Shown piece after piece: positions 1 through 6,784 of a DNA stretch of 16,250 nt. The stretch spans positions 1 to 16,250 of the forward strand of contig DFFT01000139.1 of assembly GCA_002372325.1 (NCBI GenBank), read 5' to 3'. Each line of letters starts with the position of its first letter. Position 1 is the stretch's first letter. A program made the translations under genes and the position numbers. The notes beneath the pieces are model-generated. The model had not been told where the DNA came from. It was given only the letters and a program-made list of their open reading frames with translations, and searched no databases. This stretch comes from Succinivibrionaceae bacterium UBA3769. GTDB lineage: Bacteria; Pseudomonadota; Gammaproteobacteria; Enterobacterales; Succinivibrionaceae.

Positions 1-1
1 A

Positions 2-47
2 ACAGAGAGTCAGAAGGAAAACAGAAAGTCAGAAGGAAGACAGAGCG
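2..47. repeat. 19-bp imperfect tandem repeat, about 2.4 copies
   Basis: Units at 2-20 and 21-39 differ at two positions, and a third partial unit starts at 40 (acagagcg). The repeat is purine-rich and non-coding and may extend to the left of the window. No function is visible. Replication slippage is the simplest explanation. Confidence 0.6.
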
Positions 48-192
48 ATTACTCCGGGAGTACCCGTCATCTGCTTATTTTTGCCGGCAAACTCAGTTTC
101 GGCACGGAGAGTTTGTCATTTACCGACATTTCTGACAGAATTGTGCAATATGCCTGATGTTCAGGCATGACGCGCAAAGCTAAGGCCCTCCT

Positions 193-2184
193 ATGAATCA
201 ATCCTCCGCATCTGACAGAAATTCCGGCGCAGCCCCGGCATCCCGGGGCCTGATAAAATGCCTGACAGGAGCTCTGGCCCCCTATCTTCATATTCTGTAT
301 TACGTCCTCACCTTCATTCTGATATACGCCCTGACGCGTCTTCTCGGCGTTGTCATCTACCGCGACGTCATCGATTTTAATGAAGTGCCCCGGCTTTTTC
401 TGAACGGTCTCCGCACCGATATTTCCGGGCTGGGTTACCTTATGGCGCTGCCGGTGCTCCTGACCTTTCTCCGCAGCGCGCTGCCCCTCCGGGCCGGGAA
501 GCCGTTTTTTTATCTGGAAAAGGGCTGGCTTTTTCTGACAGGTCTCCTGGTATTCTTTCTGGAACTCTGCACATTCCCCTTCATGGAGGAATACTCAGTA
601 AGACCCAACCGGCTGTTTGTGGAGTATCTGGTTTACCCGGAGGAGCTTATTAAACTGATGCTCCGGGGTCATCTTACGGCAGTGGTCGCCGTAACCGCGC
701 TGATGACGGCCTTCACGGTATTCCTGTACCGGGCTCTGGGGCGCATCCGGCAAACGAGAAGTCCCTCCGTCCTGGCCGCCGTCCTCGTGTTTATCCTCCT
801 GGGAGGTCTGGACTTTATCGCCGCCCGTTCCTCCTTTGAACACCGGCCCTTCAATCTGGCCAAGGCCAGCTTTTCCACCAGTCAGATTGTCAACAACCTG
901 GCAGCGAATTCCGGTTACTCTCTCATAACATCGGTGAAGGCGGCCTTGTCTGAAAATCAGAACACTTATCAGACCATGGAACCCCGGGACATCCTCGCTC
1001 TTATCAAGGAGGACACCCGTTTTAATTATGCTCCGGCCACGGAGGAGCATCCGACCCTGAACGTCCTCGCCCCGGTAAACCGGGAGAGAAAGCTCAACAT
1101 TGTGATCATTCTTGAGGAAAGCCTCGGAGCGCAGTTCTCCAAAACTCTCGGCGGCAGCGACTTCACTCCCGAGCTTGACCGGATCTACGCCGAAGGCTGG
1201 GGCTTCACCAGACTTTACGCCACCGGAGTGCGCTCCGTAAGAGGCATTGAGGCCGTAACCTCCGGCTTTACCCCCACCATCAATACCGCCGTGGTAAAGC
1301 GGGAAAAATCCCAGAAAAACTTTTTCAACCTCGGCGGTCTGCTCCGGAAGCAGGGCTACAGCACCGCCTTCATTTACGGCGGCGAATCGCATTTTGACAA
1401 TATGAGATCCTTCTTCCTGGGGAACGGCTACGACACCATCATTGATATCAACAGCTACGACAATCCGGAATTCGTTGCCTCCTGGGGGGTTTCCGACGAG
1501 GATCTCTTCAATAAGGCCATTTCCCATTTCGATGAAGAGCATCAGGCCGGCCGGCTGTTTTATTCCCTGGTATTCACCTCCTCCAATCACGATCCCTATG
1601 AGATTCCGGACAAGTTTGCCAAGGGAGCTCCCCGAAGCCGGGAAAATGCCGTGCGCTATGCGGACTATGCTCTGGGACGCTTCTATGACACTGTTAAGAC
1701 CAAGCCTTATTTCAAAGATACGATCTTTCTTGTGATTGCGGATCACGATGCCAGGGCCGGCGGCAGCGATCTCGTGCCGGTGAAGAATTTCCATATTCCC
1801 GGAGCTTTGTTCGGAGCCGGGATTGAAAAGCGATCCGAAGACCATGTAGTCAGCCAGATCGATATCCCGAAAACATTGCTGTCCCTGGCCGGCATTGCCG
1901 CGGAGGTGCCGCTCCCCGGCTATGATCTCGCCAATCTGCCGGAGGATTTTCAGGGGCGGGCTCTCCTCCAGTTCTATCAGAACTTTGCTTTGCTCCGGGA
2001 TGACGGCAGCCTCATGATGATTCTTCCGGATGCCAAGTCTGCCTCCCGGCGCTATGACTTTAATGATCATAGCATCACCGAAGCTCCTGACAATCCGGAA
2101 CTGGAAAAGCTGGCCCTGGCCTATGCTCTTCTGGGAGAACTGGCTTACCAGAAGGGGTACTTCCTGAACTGCCCCGGCACCTGA
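193..2184 (+). CDS. LTA synthase family / phosphoglycerol transferase-like membrane sulfatase-fold protein
   Basis: A 663-residue inner-membrane enzyme of the LtaS/OpgB type. Five hydrophobic segments (about 31-56, 79-97, 110-130, 160-180, 192-210) are followed by a large, presumably periplasmic, alkaline-phosphatase-superfamily domain (about 300-575). Metal-site motifs are visible: ILEES (E308/E309), TGVRSVRG (344-351), SSNHDPY (H466) and IADHDAR (D517, H518). Relatives transfer phosphoglycerol or phosphoethanolamine to a glycan or lipid; the acceptor cannot be told from sequence. The Gram-negative relatives I remember have Thr at the nucleophile position (GTRTVRG); here it is Ser348. The ATG at 193 has a weak AAGG upstream at normal spacing. 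An 83-bp gap with no clear terminator separates it from the downstream dnaK-like gene on the same strand, so co-transcription is possible. The family call is firm; the substrate is unknown. Confidence 0.9.
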   Translation: MNQSSASDRNSGAAPASRGLIKCLTGALAPYLHILYYVLTFILIYALTRLLGVVIYRDVIDFNEVPRLFLNGLRTDISGLGYLMALPVLLTFLRSALPLRAGKPFFYLEKGWLFLTGLLVFFLELCTFPFMEEYSVRPNRLFVEYLVYPEELIKLMLRGHLTAVVAVTALMTAFTVFLYRALGRIRQTRSPSVLAAVLVFILLGGLDFIAARSSFEHRPFNLAKASFSTSQIVNNLAANSGYSLITSVKAALSENQNTYQTMEPRDILALIKEDTRFNYAPATEEHPTLNVLAPVNRERKLNIVIILEESLGAQFSKTLGGSDFTPELDRIYAEGWGFTRLYATGVRSVRGIEAVTSGFTPTINTAVVKREKSQKNFFNLGGLLRKQGYSTAFIYGGESHFDNMRSFFLGNGYDTIIDINSYDNPEFVASWGVSDEDLFNKAISHFDEEHQAGRLFYSLVFTSSNHDPYEIPDKFAKGAPRSRENAVRYADYALGRFYDTVKTKPYFKDTIFLVIADHDARAGGSDLVPVKNFHIPGALFGAGIEKRSEDHVVSQIDIPKTLLSLAGIAAEVPLPGYDLANLPEDFQGRALLQFYQNFALLRDDGSLMMILPDAKSASRRYDFNDHSITEAPDNPELEKLALAYALLGELAYQKGYFLNCPGT

Positions 2185-2267
2185 ACAGGCAGCAAGGGGT
2201 ATTTTGAGCACTCTGACCTCGATTTTGCGACAGAGCGATTTTTAATCATTTATCAAGAGGATTCACC

Positions 2268-4289
2268 ATGGGTAAGATTATCGGTATCGATCTTGGCACC
2301 ACCAATTCCTGCGTGGCAGTACTTAATGACGATAAGATCCTTGTTCTCGAAAACGCTGAAGGAAAGCGCACCACTCCTTCCGTTGTTGCCTACAGCCAAA
2401 AAGGCCTTCTGGTGGGAGATGCGGCCAAACGTCAGATGGTAAGCAATCCTGCTAATACCTTTTTCGCAGTCAAGCGTCTCATGGGCCGCCGTTTTGATGA
2501 TGATGAAATCAGAAAGGACGTCTGCATCATGCCCTACCGGATTACGCAGGCTGCTAACGGAGATGCCTGGGTGGCTCTCAGCGACGGCAGAAAGCTGCCG
2601 CCGCCCCAGATTTCCGCAGATGTGCTGATGAAGATGAAAAAAACAGCAGAGGATTATCTTGGCGAGAAGGTAACCGCAGCCGTCATTACCGTTCCGGCCT
2701 ACTTCAATGACCGTCAGCGTCAGGCTACCATTGATGCAGGCAAAATTGCCGGTCTTGAGGTTAAGCGCATTATCAACGAGCCTACTGCCGCAGCCCTGGC
2801 CTACGGCCTTGATAAGGTCAAGGGCGAAAAGAAGATTGCCGTATACGACTTCGGAGGCGGCACCTTCGACATCTCCATTATCGATATCTCCGAGAACGAA
2901 AACGGGGAAAAAACCTTCGAGGTGCTTGCCACCAATGGCAATACCCGCCTGGGCGGAGAAGACATTAACAGCAGAATAGTTGATTATCTTAAGACTGATT
3001 TTATGCAAAAAACCGGCATTGACCTCGGCAAGGACATGCTGGCTCTTTCCCGTCTCAAGGAAACTGCCGAAAAGACTAAGATTGATCTTTCCTCCGCCAT
3101 GCAGACAGACATCAACCTGCCCTTTATCGCCGCTGACAGCAATGGTCCCAAAAACCTGAATATAACCTTTACCCGCGCCATACTTGAGAAGCTCGCGCAG
3201 GATCTGGTTGACTCCTCGCTGGAGGCAACTAAGTCAGCTCTTAAAGATGCCGGGCTCAGCAAGGGTGATATTGATGATGTGCTTCTGATAGGCGGACAAA
3301 CCAGAATGCCTCTCATTCAGCAGGCGGTACGCAAATTCTTCGGCAAGGAGCCCCGCAGAGATGTTAATCCGGATGAAGCCGTTGCCACAGGCGCTGCCAT
3401 TCAGGGCGCCGTGCTGTCCCGGATCAAAAATGACGTGCTTCTCCTGGACGTAACTCCTTTTTCTCTGGGTATTGAGACCTCAGGAGGCGTCATGACCCCG
3501 CTTATTGAGAAGAACACTACTGTTCCTGCCAAAAAAAGCCAGATCTTTTCCACAGCCGAGGACAATCAGCCAGCTGTAACCATCAGAGTGCTTCAGGGTG
3601 AACGCAAGCGCGCTTCAGATAACATGCTTCTGGGAAATTTCGACCTTACCGGCATCGCTCCGGCCCCTCAAGGCACGCCCCGGATTGAGGTGACCTTCGA
3701 TATCAATGCCGATGGCTGCATCCATGTAAGTGCCAAAGACCTGAATACCGGCAAGGAACAGCAGATCACCATTCAGTCCCCGTCAGGGCTTTCCGCAGAT
3801 GATGTCGCAAGACTGACAAAGGAGACAGAGGATTTAAGTAAAGCGCAGGAACATCAGACAAAGCTGCGGGAGGAGTATGAAGCTGCGCTTAAAAGAATGA
3901 AAAACATCAAAGCTGATGACCCGGAAATCATTAAGGAGAATGCAGTTCTGGACATAGTCAGGGATTCTCTGCCCGCGCTGGATGCCATGGCGCAGCAGGA
4001 AGAATATCATCAGAAACTGAGCGCTGCTACTCCGGAACTCGTACAGGTAAAAAAGGGATCCGAGGACATTAAAAAACTGTGGTTCCAAACTATGAACGGC
4101 TATGGAGTTCAGGAGATCAAGCCTGAGCCGGGGGTAATGTTTGATGCCAGAATTCATGAAGCGCTGCTTTGCACCCCAAATCCGGCTGTGCCGAAAAATT
4201 GCATCGTGAGAACTCTGCGCGCGGGCTATATGCTGAAAGGCAGACTGATCCGGCCGGCTCAGGTGGAGGTGTCAGCTGGAATGGGCTGA
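2268..4289 (+). CDS. dnaK: DnaK (Hsp70) chaperone with C-terminal GrpE domain in place of the lid
   Basis: A 673-residue cytosolic ATP-driven chaperone. Residues 1-388 are a full Hsp70 ATPase domain: IGIDLGTTNS at 5-14, K69, P143, R151, E171, and GGGT at 196-199 with T199 at the same number as in E. coli DnaK. The hydrophobic linker DVLLLD is 389-394. The substrate-binding beta domain spans about 395-507, with FSTAEDNQ at 427-434. DnaK identity fades after GLSADDVARL (507-516) and a short helix to about 545. From about 557 the chain matches GrpE instead: SLPALDAM (567-574) with the GrpE LLPVIDSL helix, G597 with GrpE G122, YGVQEI (612-617), FDARIHEAL (625-633), and GYMLKGRLIRPAQVEVS (653-669). 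The lid bundle and acidic DnaK tail are absent. An AGAGGA ribosome site precedes the ATG. No dnaJ or separate grpE is nearby, and I found no convincing sigma-32 promoter. Inference: a chaperone with a built-in nucleotide-exchange factor, perhaps a paralogue of a normal dnaK elsewhere. Confidence 0.95.
   Translation: MGKIIGIDLGTTNSCVAVLNDDKILVLENAEGKRTTPSVVAYSQKGLLVGDAAKRQMVSNPANTFFAVKRLMGRRFDDDEIRKDVCIMPYRITQAANGDAWVALSDGRKLPPPQISADVLMKMKKTAEDYLGEKVTAAVITVPAYFNDRQRQATIDAGKIAGLEVKRIINEPTAAALAYGLDKVKGEKKIAVYDFGGGTFDISIIDISENENGEKTFEVLATNGNTRLGGEDINSRIVDYLKTDFMQKTGIDLGKDMLALSRLKETAEKTKIDLSSAMQTDINLPFIAADSNGPKNLNITFTRAILEKLAQDLVDSSLEATKSALKDAGLSKGDIDDVLLIGGQTRMPLIQQAVRKFFGKEPRRDVNPDEAVATGAAIQGAVLSRIKNDVLLLDVTPFSLGIETSGGVMTPLIEKNTTVPAKKSQIFSTAEDNQPAVTIRVLQGERKRASDNMLLGNFDLTGIAPAPQGTPRIEVTFDINADGCIHVSAKDLNTGKEQQITIQSPSGLSADDVARLTKETEDLSKAQEHQTKLREEYEAALKRMKNIKADDPEIIKENAVLDIVRDSLPALDAMAQQEEYHQKLSAATPELVQVKKGSEDIKKLWFQTMNGYGVQEIKPEPGVMFDARIHEALLCTPNPAVPKNCIVRTLRAGYMLKGRLIRPAQVEVSAGMG
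3936..4274 (+). other. GrpE-like module inside the DnaK fusion (residues ~557-669)
   Basis: This segment aligns without large gaps to E. coli GrpE from about residue 88 to 194. It covers the short helices of the dimer-forming bundle and then the beta-wing that contacts the DnaK ATPase domain. Conserved landmarks are the LP..D helix, the glycine matching GrpE G122 (site of the classic grpE280 mutation), the GV.EI strand, FD...HEA, and the GY.L.GR.IR.A.V.V strand pair including the arginines matching R183 and R186. The long N-terminal paired helix of GrpE is missing, or is mimicked by residues 510-555. Confidence 0.88.
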
Positions 4290-4313
4290 TTTGCATTTCT
4301 TCCGGAGGCTGAT

Positions 4314-4347
4314 AAAAAAAACCGCAAGGCTTCCGGAGTTTCTTTTT
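4314..4347 (+). terminator. probable terminator after the dnaK-grpE fusion
   Basis: A short imperfect hairpin (AAACCG pairing with CGG(AG)TTT, with weak AA/TT pairs inside) has a run of A before it and TTTCTTTTT after it, 25 bp beyond the stop codon. It could work in both directions. The stem is weak, so this is tentative. Confidence 0.4.
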
Positions 4348-4423
4348 AAGGCCGCGCCAGCGCAATCAGCGTACGGGCGGCAATGGCATGATTCAAGTAT
4401 CATATCGTAAAACAGAAGCAGCT

Positions 4424-4798
4424 ATGAGTCAGGAATACAGCACATCTGATATCGCAAAATATGTCATTCAATACTCATTTGACGATGCCGAACCGGTTAC
4501 AAACTTTGCCCTGCAAATGATTCTGTATTTTATGCAGTACAGCTCGCTGGTTTTGCTCAAGGAGCCGTTAAATTCAAGGATGGAGTTTGAGGCATGGGAA
4601 CACGGGCCCAGAGTAAAGGAAGTATATTCGCATTACCGGATTAACGGCGGCTGTCTTATTATGCCGGATACGGATGATTCGCCGAAAGACGGTTGGTATC
4701 AGGAAATGAAGACGCATTTTCACAGATTAAACACTTATATCAGCAAATGGCTGAAATTTAATCCGTGGAAACTGGTTGATATTTCTCTGGAGAAATGA
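4424..4798 (+). CDS. Panacea (DUF4065/SocA-like) antitoxin-type protein, C-terminus cut by TGA
   Basis: Motifs of the Panacea/DUF4065 family (GepA, SocA) are clear: DIAKYVIQYS near the N-terminus, the LQMILYFMQ helix, and FEAWEHGPRVKEVYSHYR. Family members are known as antitoxins paired with varied toxins, or as proteolysis adaptors. Two ATG starts exist, at 4388 and 4424. The second fits the family N-terminus (MSQEYSTSDIAKY); neither has a good ribosome site. The frame ends at the TGA at 4796-4798, just before the family's usual C-terminal segment, which continues in the same frame to 4897. The gene is AT-richer than its neighbours and has no toxin partner beside it, which suggests a transferred and now decaying gene. 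Translation of the shortened form is uncertain. Confidence 0.7.
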   Translation: MSQEYSTSDIAKYVIQYSFDDAEPVTNFALQMILYFMQYSSLVLLKEPLNSRMEFEAWEHGPRVKEVYSHYRINGGCLIMPDTDDSPKDGWYQEMKTHFHRLNTYISKWLKFNPWKLVDISLEK

Positions 4799-4897
4799 GG
4801 AGCGTGGGATATAGCATTCCGCAGAGGCGCAAATACTGTAATTACCAGTGAAATGATGTTAAGCCATGATCTGAAAAAACAGCTGGAGCTTTTCTAA
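4799..4897 (+). pseudogene. detached C-terminal end of the Panacea-domain gene
   Basis: In the same frame as the upstream gene, directly after its TGA, the translation runs GAWDIAFRRGANTVITSEMM and then about a dozen residues ending in ELF before TAA at 4895-4897. The W..A..rG.N..I..E pattern is the typical end of DUF4065 proteins, so one nonsense change has split an originally ~158-residue gene. Readthrough cannot be excluded from sequence. Confidence 0.65.
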
Positions 4898-4939
4898 CGG
4901 CAAGACATGACAGGATTTAAAAGACGAAAAAAAGATGGG

Positions 4940-5029
4940 TGGTGCCCGAGACCGGGGTCGAACCGGTACGGAAGTTTAAGTTCCGAGGGATTTTAAATCC
5001 CTTGTGTCTACCAATTTCACCACTCGGGC
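4940..5029 (-). tRNA. leuZ: tRNA-Leu(UAA)
   Basis: A complete 90-nt cloverleaf on the minus strand with long variable arm. The acceptor GCCCGAG pairs with CTCGGGC, the 3' CCA is encoded (complement at 4940-4942), the T-loop is GGTTCGACC, and the anticodon stem AGGGA/TCCCT encloses the loop TTTAAAA with anticodon TAA. A run of seven T follows the 3' end within about 15 bp, probably part of a terminator. It lies 4 nt after tRNA-Gly(GCC). Confidence 0.97.
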
Positions 5030-5033
5030 TTCT

Positions 5034-5109
5034 TGGAGCGGGAAACGAGGTTCGAACTCGCGACCCCAACCATGGCAAGGTTGTGCTCTACCAACTGAGC
5101 TACTCCCGC
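5034..5109 (-). tRNA. glyW: tRNA-Gly(GCC)
   Basis: A complete 76-nt cloverleaf on the minus strand. The acceptor GCGGGAG starts at 5109, the D-arm contains AGCTCAGTTGGTAGAGC, the anticodon stem CAACC/GGTTG encloses TTGCCAT (anticodon GCC), the T-loop is GTTCGAAC, and CCA is encoded at 5034-5036. It is first in a two-tRNA transcript with tRNA-Leu(UAA). Confidence 0.97.
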
Positions 5110-5123
5110 AAAGAACACGTGCA

Positions 5124-5151
5124 ATTATATATAAAAATTCCCGTTACGCAA
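5124..5151 (-). promoter_or_regulatory. sigma-70 promoter for the Gly-Leu tRNA pair
   Basis: On the minus strand, -35 TTGCGT (5146-5151) and a perfect -10 TATAAT (5124-5129) are separated by 16 bp. An AT-rich spacer precedes the -10. The -10 ends 14 bp before the tRNA-Gly 5' end. Confidence 0.75.
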
Positions 5152-5161
5152 GATCTTTGTT

Positions 5162-5195
5162 AAAAATACCGGAAATCATGGCATTTTCCGGTATT
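5162..5195 (-). terminator. rho-independent terminator of the nitroreductase gene
   Basis: On the minus strand, AATACCGGAAA pairs with TTTCCGGTATT around a short loop and is followed by TTTTT. The stem is about 11 bp and the site lies about 50 bp past the nitroreductase stop codon, just before the tRNA promoter. Confidence 0.85.
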
Positions 5196-5244
5196 CCCGG
5201 GGGTTTTCTGCCAAAAAAACCGCAAAAACCCGCCTTTCCGGAAA

Positions 5245-5790
5245 TCAGCGCACCCAGCGGATATAGCCGTCCTTTCGGGGAGCGGCCTTAGGATCCTGAT
5301 CGGCATAGCCCAGAGCCAAAAAGCCGATGCCCTCATAGTCCCCGGTAAGCCCCTGCTGCTTCAGGAACTCCTGCCACTCCGGCCTTTCAAAGGTTTCCCT
5401 GGCCCGATGGATCCAGCAGGCGCCGAGACCGATGCTCTTGGCGGCCAGAAGCATGGTTCCGATAACCAGAGAACCGTCGTACACTGCGGTGCTGCGGGCC
5501 TTGTCAGCCACCACGGCCAGAATCATAGGAGCGCCGTAGAACGGATCAAAATTAGGCCTCCCGAAAATCTCCGCATTCACCTGAGACAGCCGATCCCGGA
5601 TCTCGCGATTGGTAATGGCGATAATAACCGGGGACTGCATGCCTCTCCCGGTAGGAGCATAGGTTCCGGCCTCCGCCACGGCGGTGATAGCGCTGTCGGG
5701 CACCATGTCGCTCTTATAGCGTCTGATGCTTCTTCTGGCGTAAATGCATTCCAAAACCGGATTGGTCTCCTTGCTTGCTGCGCTTTCCAT
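5245..5790 (-). CDS. nitroreductase family protein (FMN-dependent)
   Basis: A 181-residue single-domain nitroreductase-fold protein, close to the usual length for the short members. The FMN phosphate-binding start RRSIRRY (19-25) is present, followed by APTGRGMQSPVIIAIT (45-60), YGAPMILAVVAD (85-96), GSLVIGTMLLAAKSIGLGACWIHRA (106-130), and a C-terminal GFLALGYAD (156-164). Such enzymes are usually dimers that use FMN and NAD(P)H to reduce nitro compounds, quinones or other acceptors; the natural substrate cannot be read from sequence. The ATG has a good AAGGGG ribosome site about 8 bp upstream. The gene ends in a strong terminator and is separated from the upstream glycosyltransferase gene by about 146 bp, so it may be transcribed alone. 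It is tentatively an oxygen-insensitive-type reductase. Confidence 0.92.
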   Translation of the reverse strand: MESAASKETNPVLECIYARRSIRRYKSDMVPDSAITAVAEAGTYAPTGRGMQSPVIIAITNREIRDRLSQVNAEIFGRPNFDPFYGAPMILAVVADKARSTAVYDGSLVIGTMLLAAKSIGLGACWIHRARETFERPEWQEFLKQQGLTGDYEGIGFLALGYADQDPKAAPRKDGYIRWVR

Positions 5791-5936
5791 GTTTGATACC
5801 CCTTAAAAAATTAACTAAAAATAACACCCTGAGATGCGGACGGACGCAACGGCAGCGAACGTTAAGCGGCAGACTCTCAGCGGAAACCGCCTGATCGTTC
5901 TGTTTGCCGGCCTATTCTGTTTCTCACCGGTCTTTT

Positions 5937-6722
5937 TCACCACACCTCGGAAAAGTCTTCATTCTTCAGAATTTCCGGATCTCTCTGAAACTCCAGAAGC
6001 TTGGCATATTTCAGATAGGAATTAACCGCCGCGCTGATGCTTACCGTCATCCCGTCCACGCCGTCCAGAAAGCCGCACTTCACCACATAATGCTTAAAAA
6101 ACGCCGTAAGCCCGTGGCTGAAAGGCGATAAAGCCCCGGCTCTTTTTCCTCTCTGATATAAATTCTTGGCAATGGCATTGGAGTAGCTGTCCGCCTTCCG
6201 GAAAAGCTCTCCCACGCCCCGGTAGGAATAATGGATAATGCTGCCGTTAAGCCTCCTGAAATCCCGGGCTTCCACATAGGAGTGCATGCGGACATCCTTC
6301 CACCGTACCTTAGTATGATCATAAAGCCGCACGCACACATCAGGGTACCAGCCGGAATGACGGATCCAGCGGCTCCCGATGTAGTTCTTTCGGGGGAAGC
6401 CGTAGGCCGGCACCGGAGACTCGCTGAGATTCAGGGCTTTGATTTCCGCCGCCATTTCCGGAGAAAGCCTTTCATCGGCATCAAGACTGAGCACCCACGG
6501 GGTTTCCGCAAGATCCGGCCCCACATTCTTCTGGGGCCCGTCTCCCAGATACTTCTGAATAACCACCTTGGCCCCGGCCTTTTCGGCGAGCTTCCGGGTG
6601 CGATCGCCGGAACAGGAATCCACCACGATGATGCTGGAGCATACCTGCTTCAGGCTTTCAATGCAGGCTTCAATATGCCTTTCCTCGTTAAGAGTGATAA
6701 TAACTCCGGTAATCGGTTCCAT
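5937..6722 (-). CDS. family 2 glycosyltransferase, WaaE/LgtF-like (LPS core)
   Basis: A 261-residue GT-A type glycosyltransferase. The N-terminal nucleotide-sugar fold shows ITGVIITLNEERHI (4-17), IVVDSCSGDRT (32-42) and the metal-binding DAD in WVLSLDADERLSPEM (76-90). GDGPQKNV (60-67) and GWYPDVCVRLY (124-134) are typical of the WaaE/KdtX/LgtF group, which adds glucose to the first heptose of the lipopolysaccharide inner core on the cytoplasmic face of the inner membrane. There is no membrane segment or signal peptide. It follows yciO after a 62-bp gap, with a GGGATGG ribosome site before the ATG, so the two are probably co-transcribed. The sugar and acceptor are inferred from family resemblance only. 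Confidence 0.88.
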   Translation of the reverse strand: MEPITGVIITLNEERHIEACIESLKQVCSSIIVVDSCSGDRTRKLAEKAGAKVVIQKYLGDGPQKNVGPDLAETPWVLSLDADERLSPEMAAEIKALNLSESPVPAYGFPRKNYIGSRWIRHSGWYPDVCVRLYDHTKVRWKDVRMHSYVEARDFRRLNGSIIHYSYRGVGELFRKADSYSNAIAKNLYQRGKRAGALSPFSHGLTAFFKHYVVKCGFLDGVDGMTVSISAAVNSYLKYAKLLEFQRDPEILKNEDFSEVW

Positions 6723-6784
6723 AATGCCATCCCGTTCTTAGCGCCGCCGGAAGCCCCGCATCAGAAGAGGCCCCGACAATCATT

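Noticed and set aside
595..2211. 538-codon open frame on the minus strand, antisense to the LTA-synthase-like gene
   Set aside because: The translation has no recognisable domain, lacks a plausible start context and mirrors a well-supported gene; GC-rich codon use produces such shadows.
40..2240. identical 12-mer gacagagcgatt at 40-51 and 2229-2240
   Set aside because: Several exact 12-base matches are expected by chance in a window of this size; no longer similarity surrounds them.
2161..2250. possible heat-shock (sigma-32) promoter before the dnaK fusion
   Set aside because: TTGAGC at 2204 and CCTCGATT at 2217 look vaguely alike but are only 7 bp apart, far below the 13-17 bp needed.
4796..4798. 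UGA reassigned to Trp
   Set aside because: The LTA-synthase-like, DnaK, Uup, RlmKL, YciO and glycosyltransferase genes all end properly at TGA, so the standard bacterial code applies.
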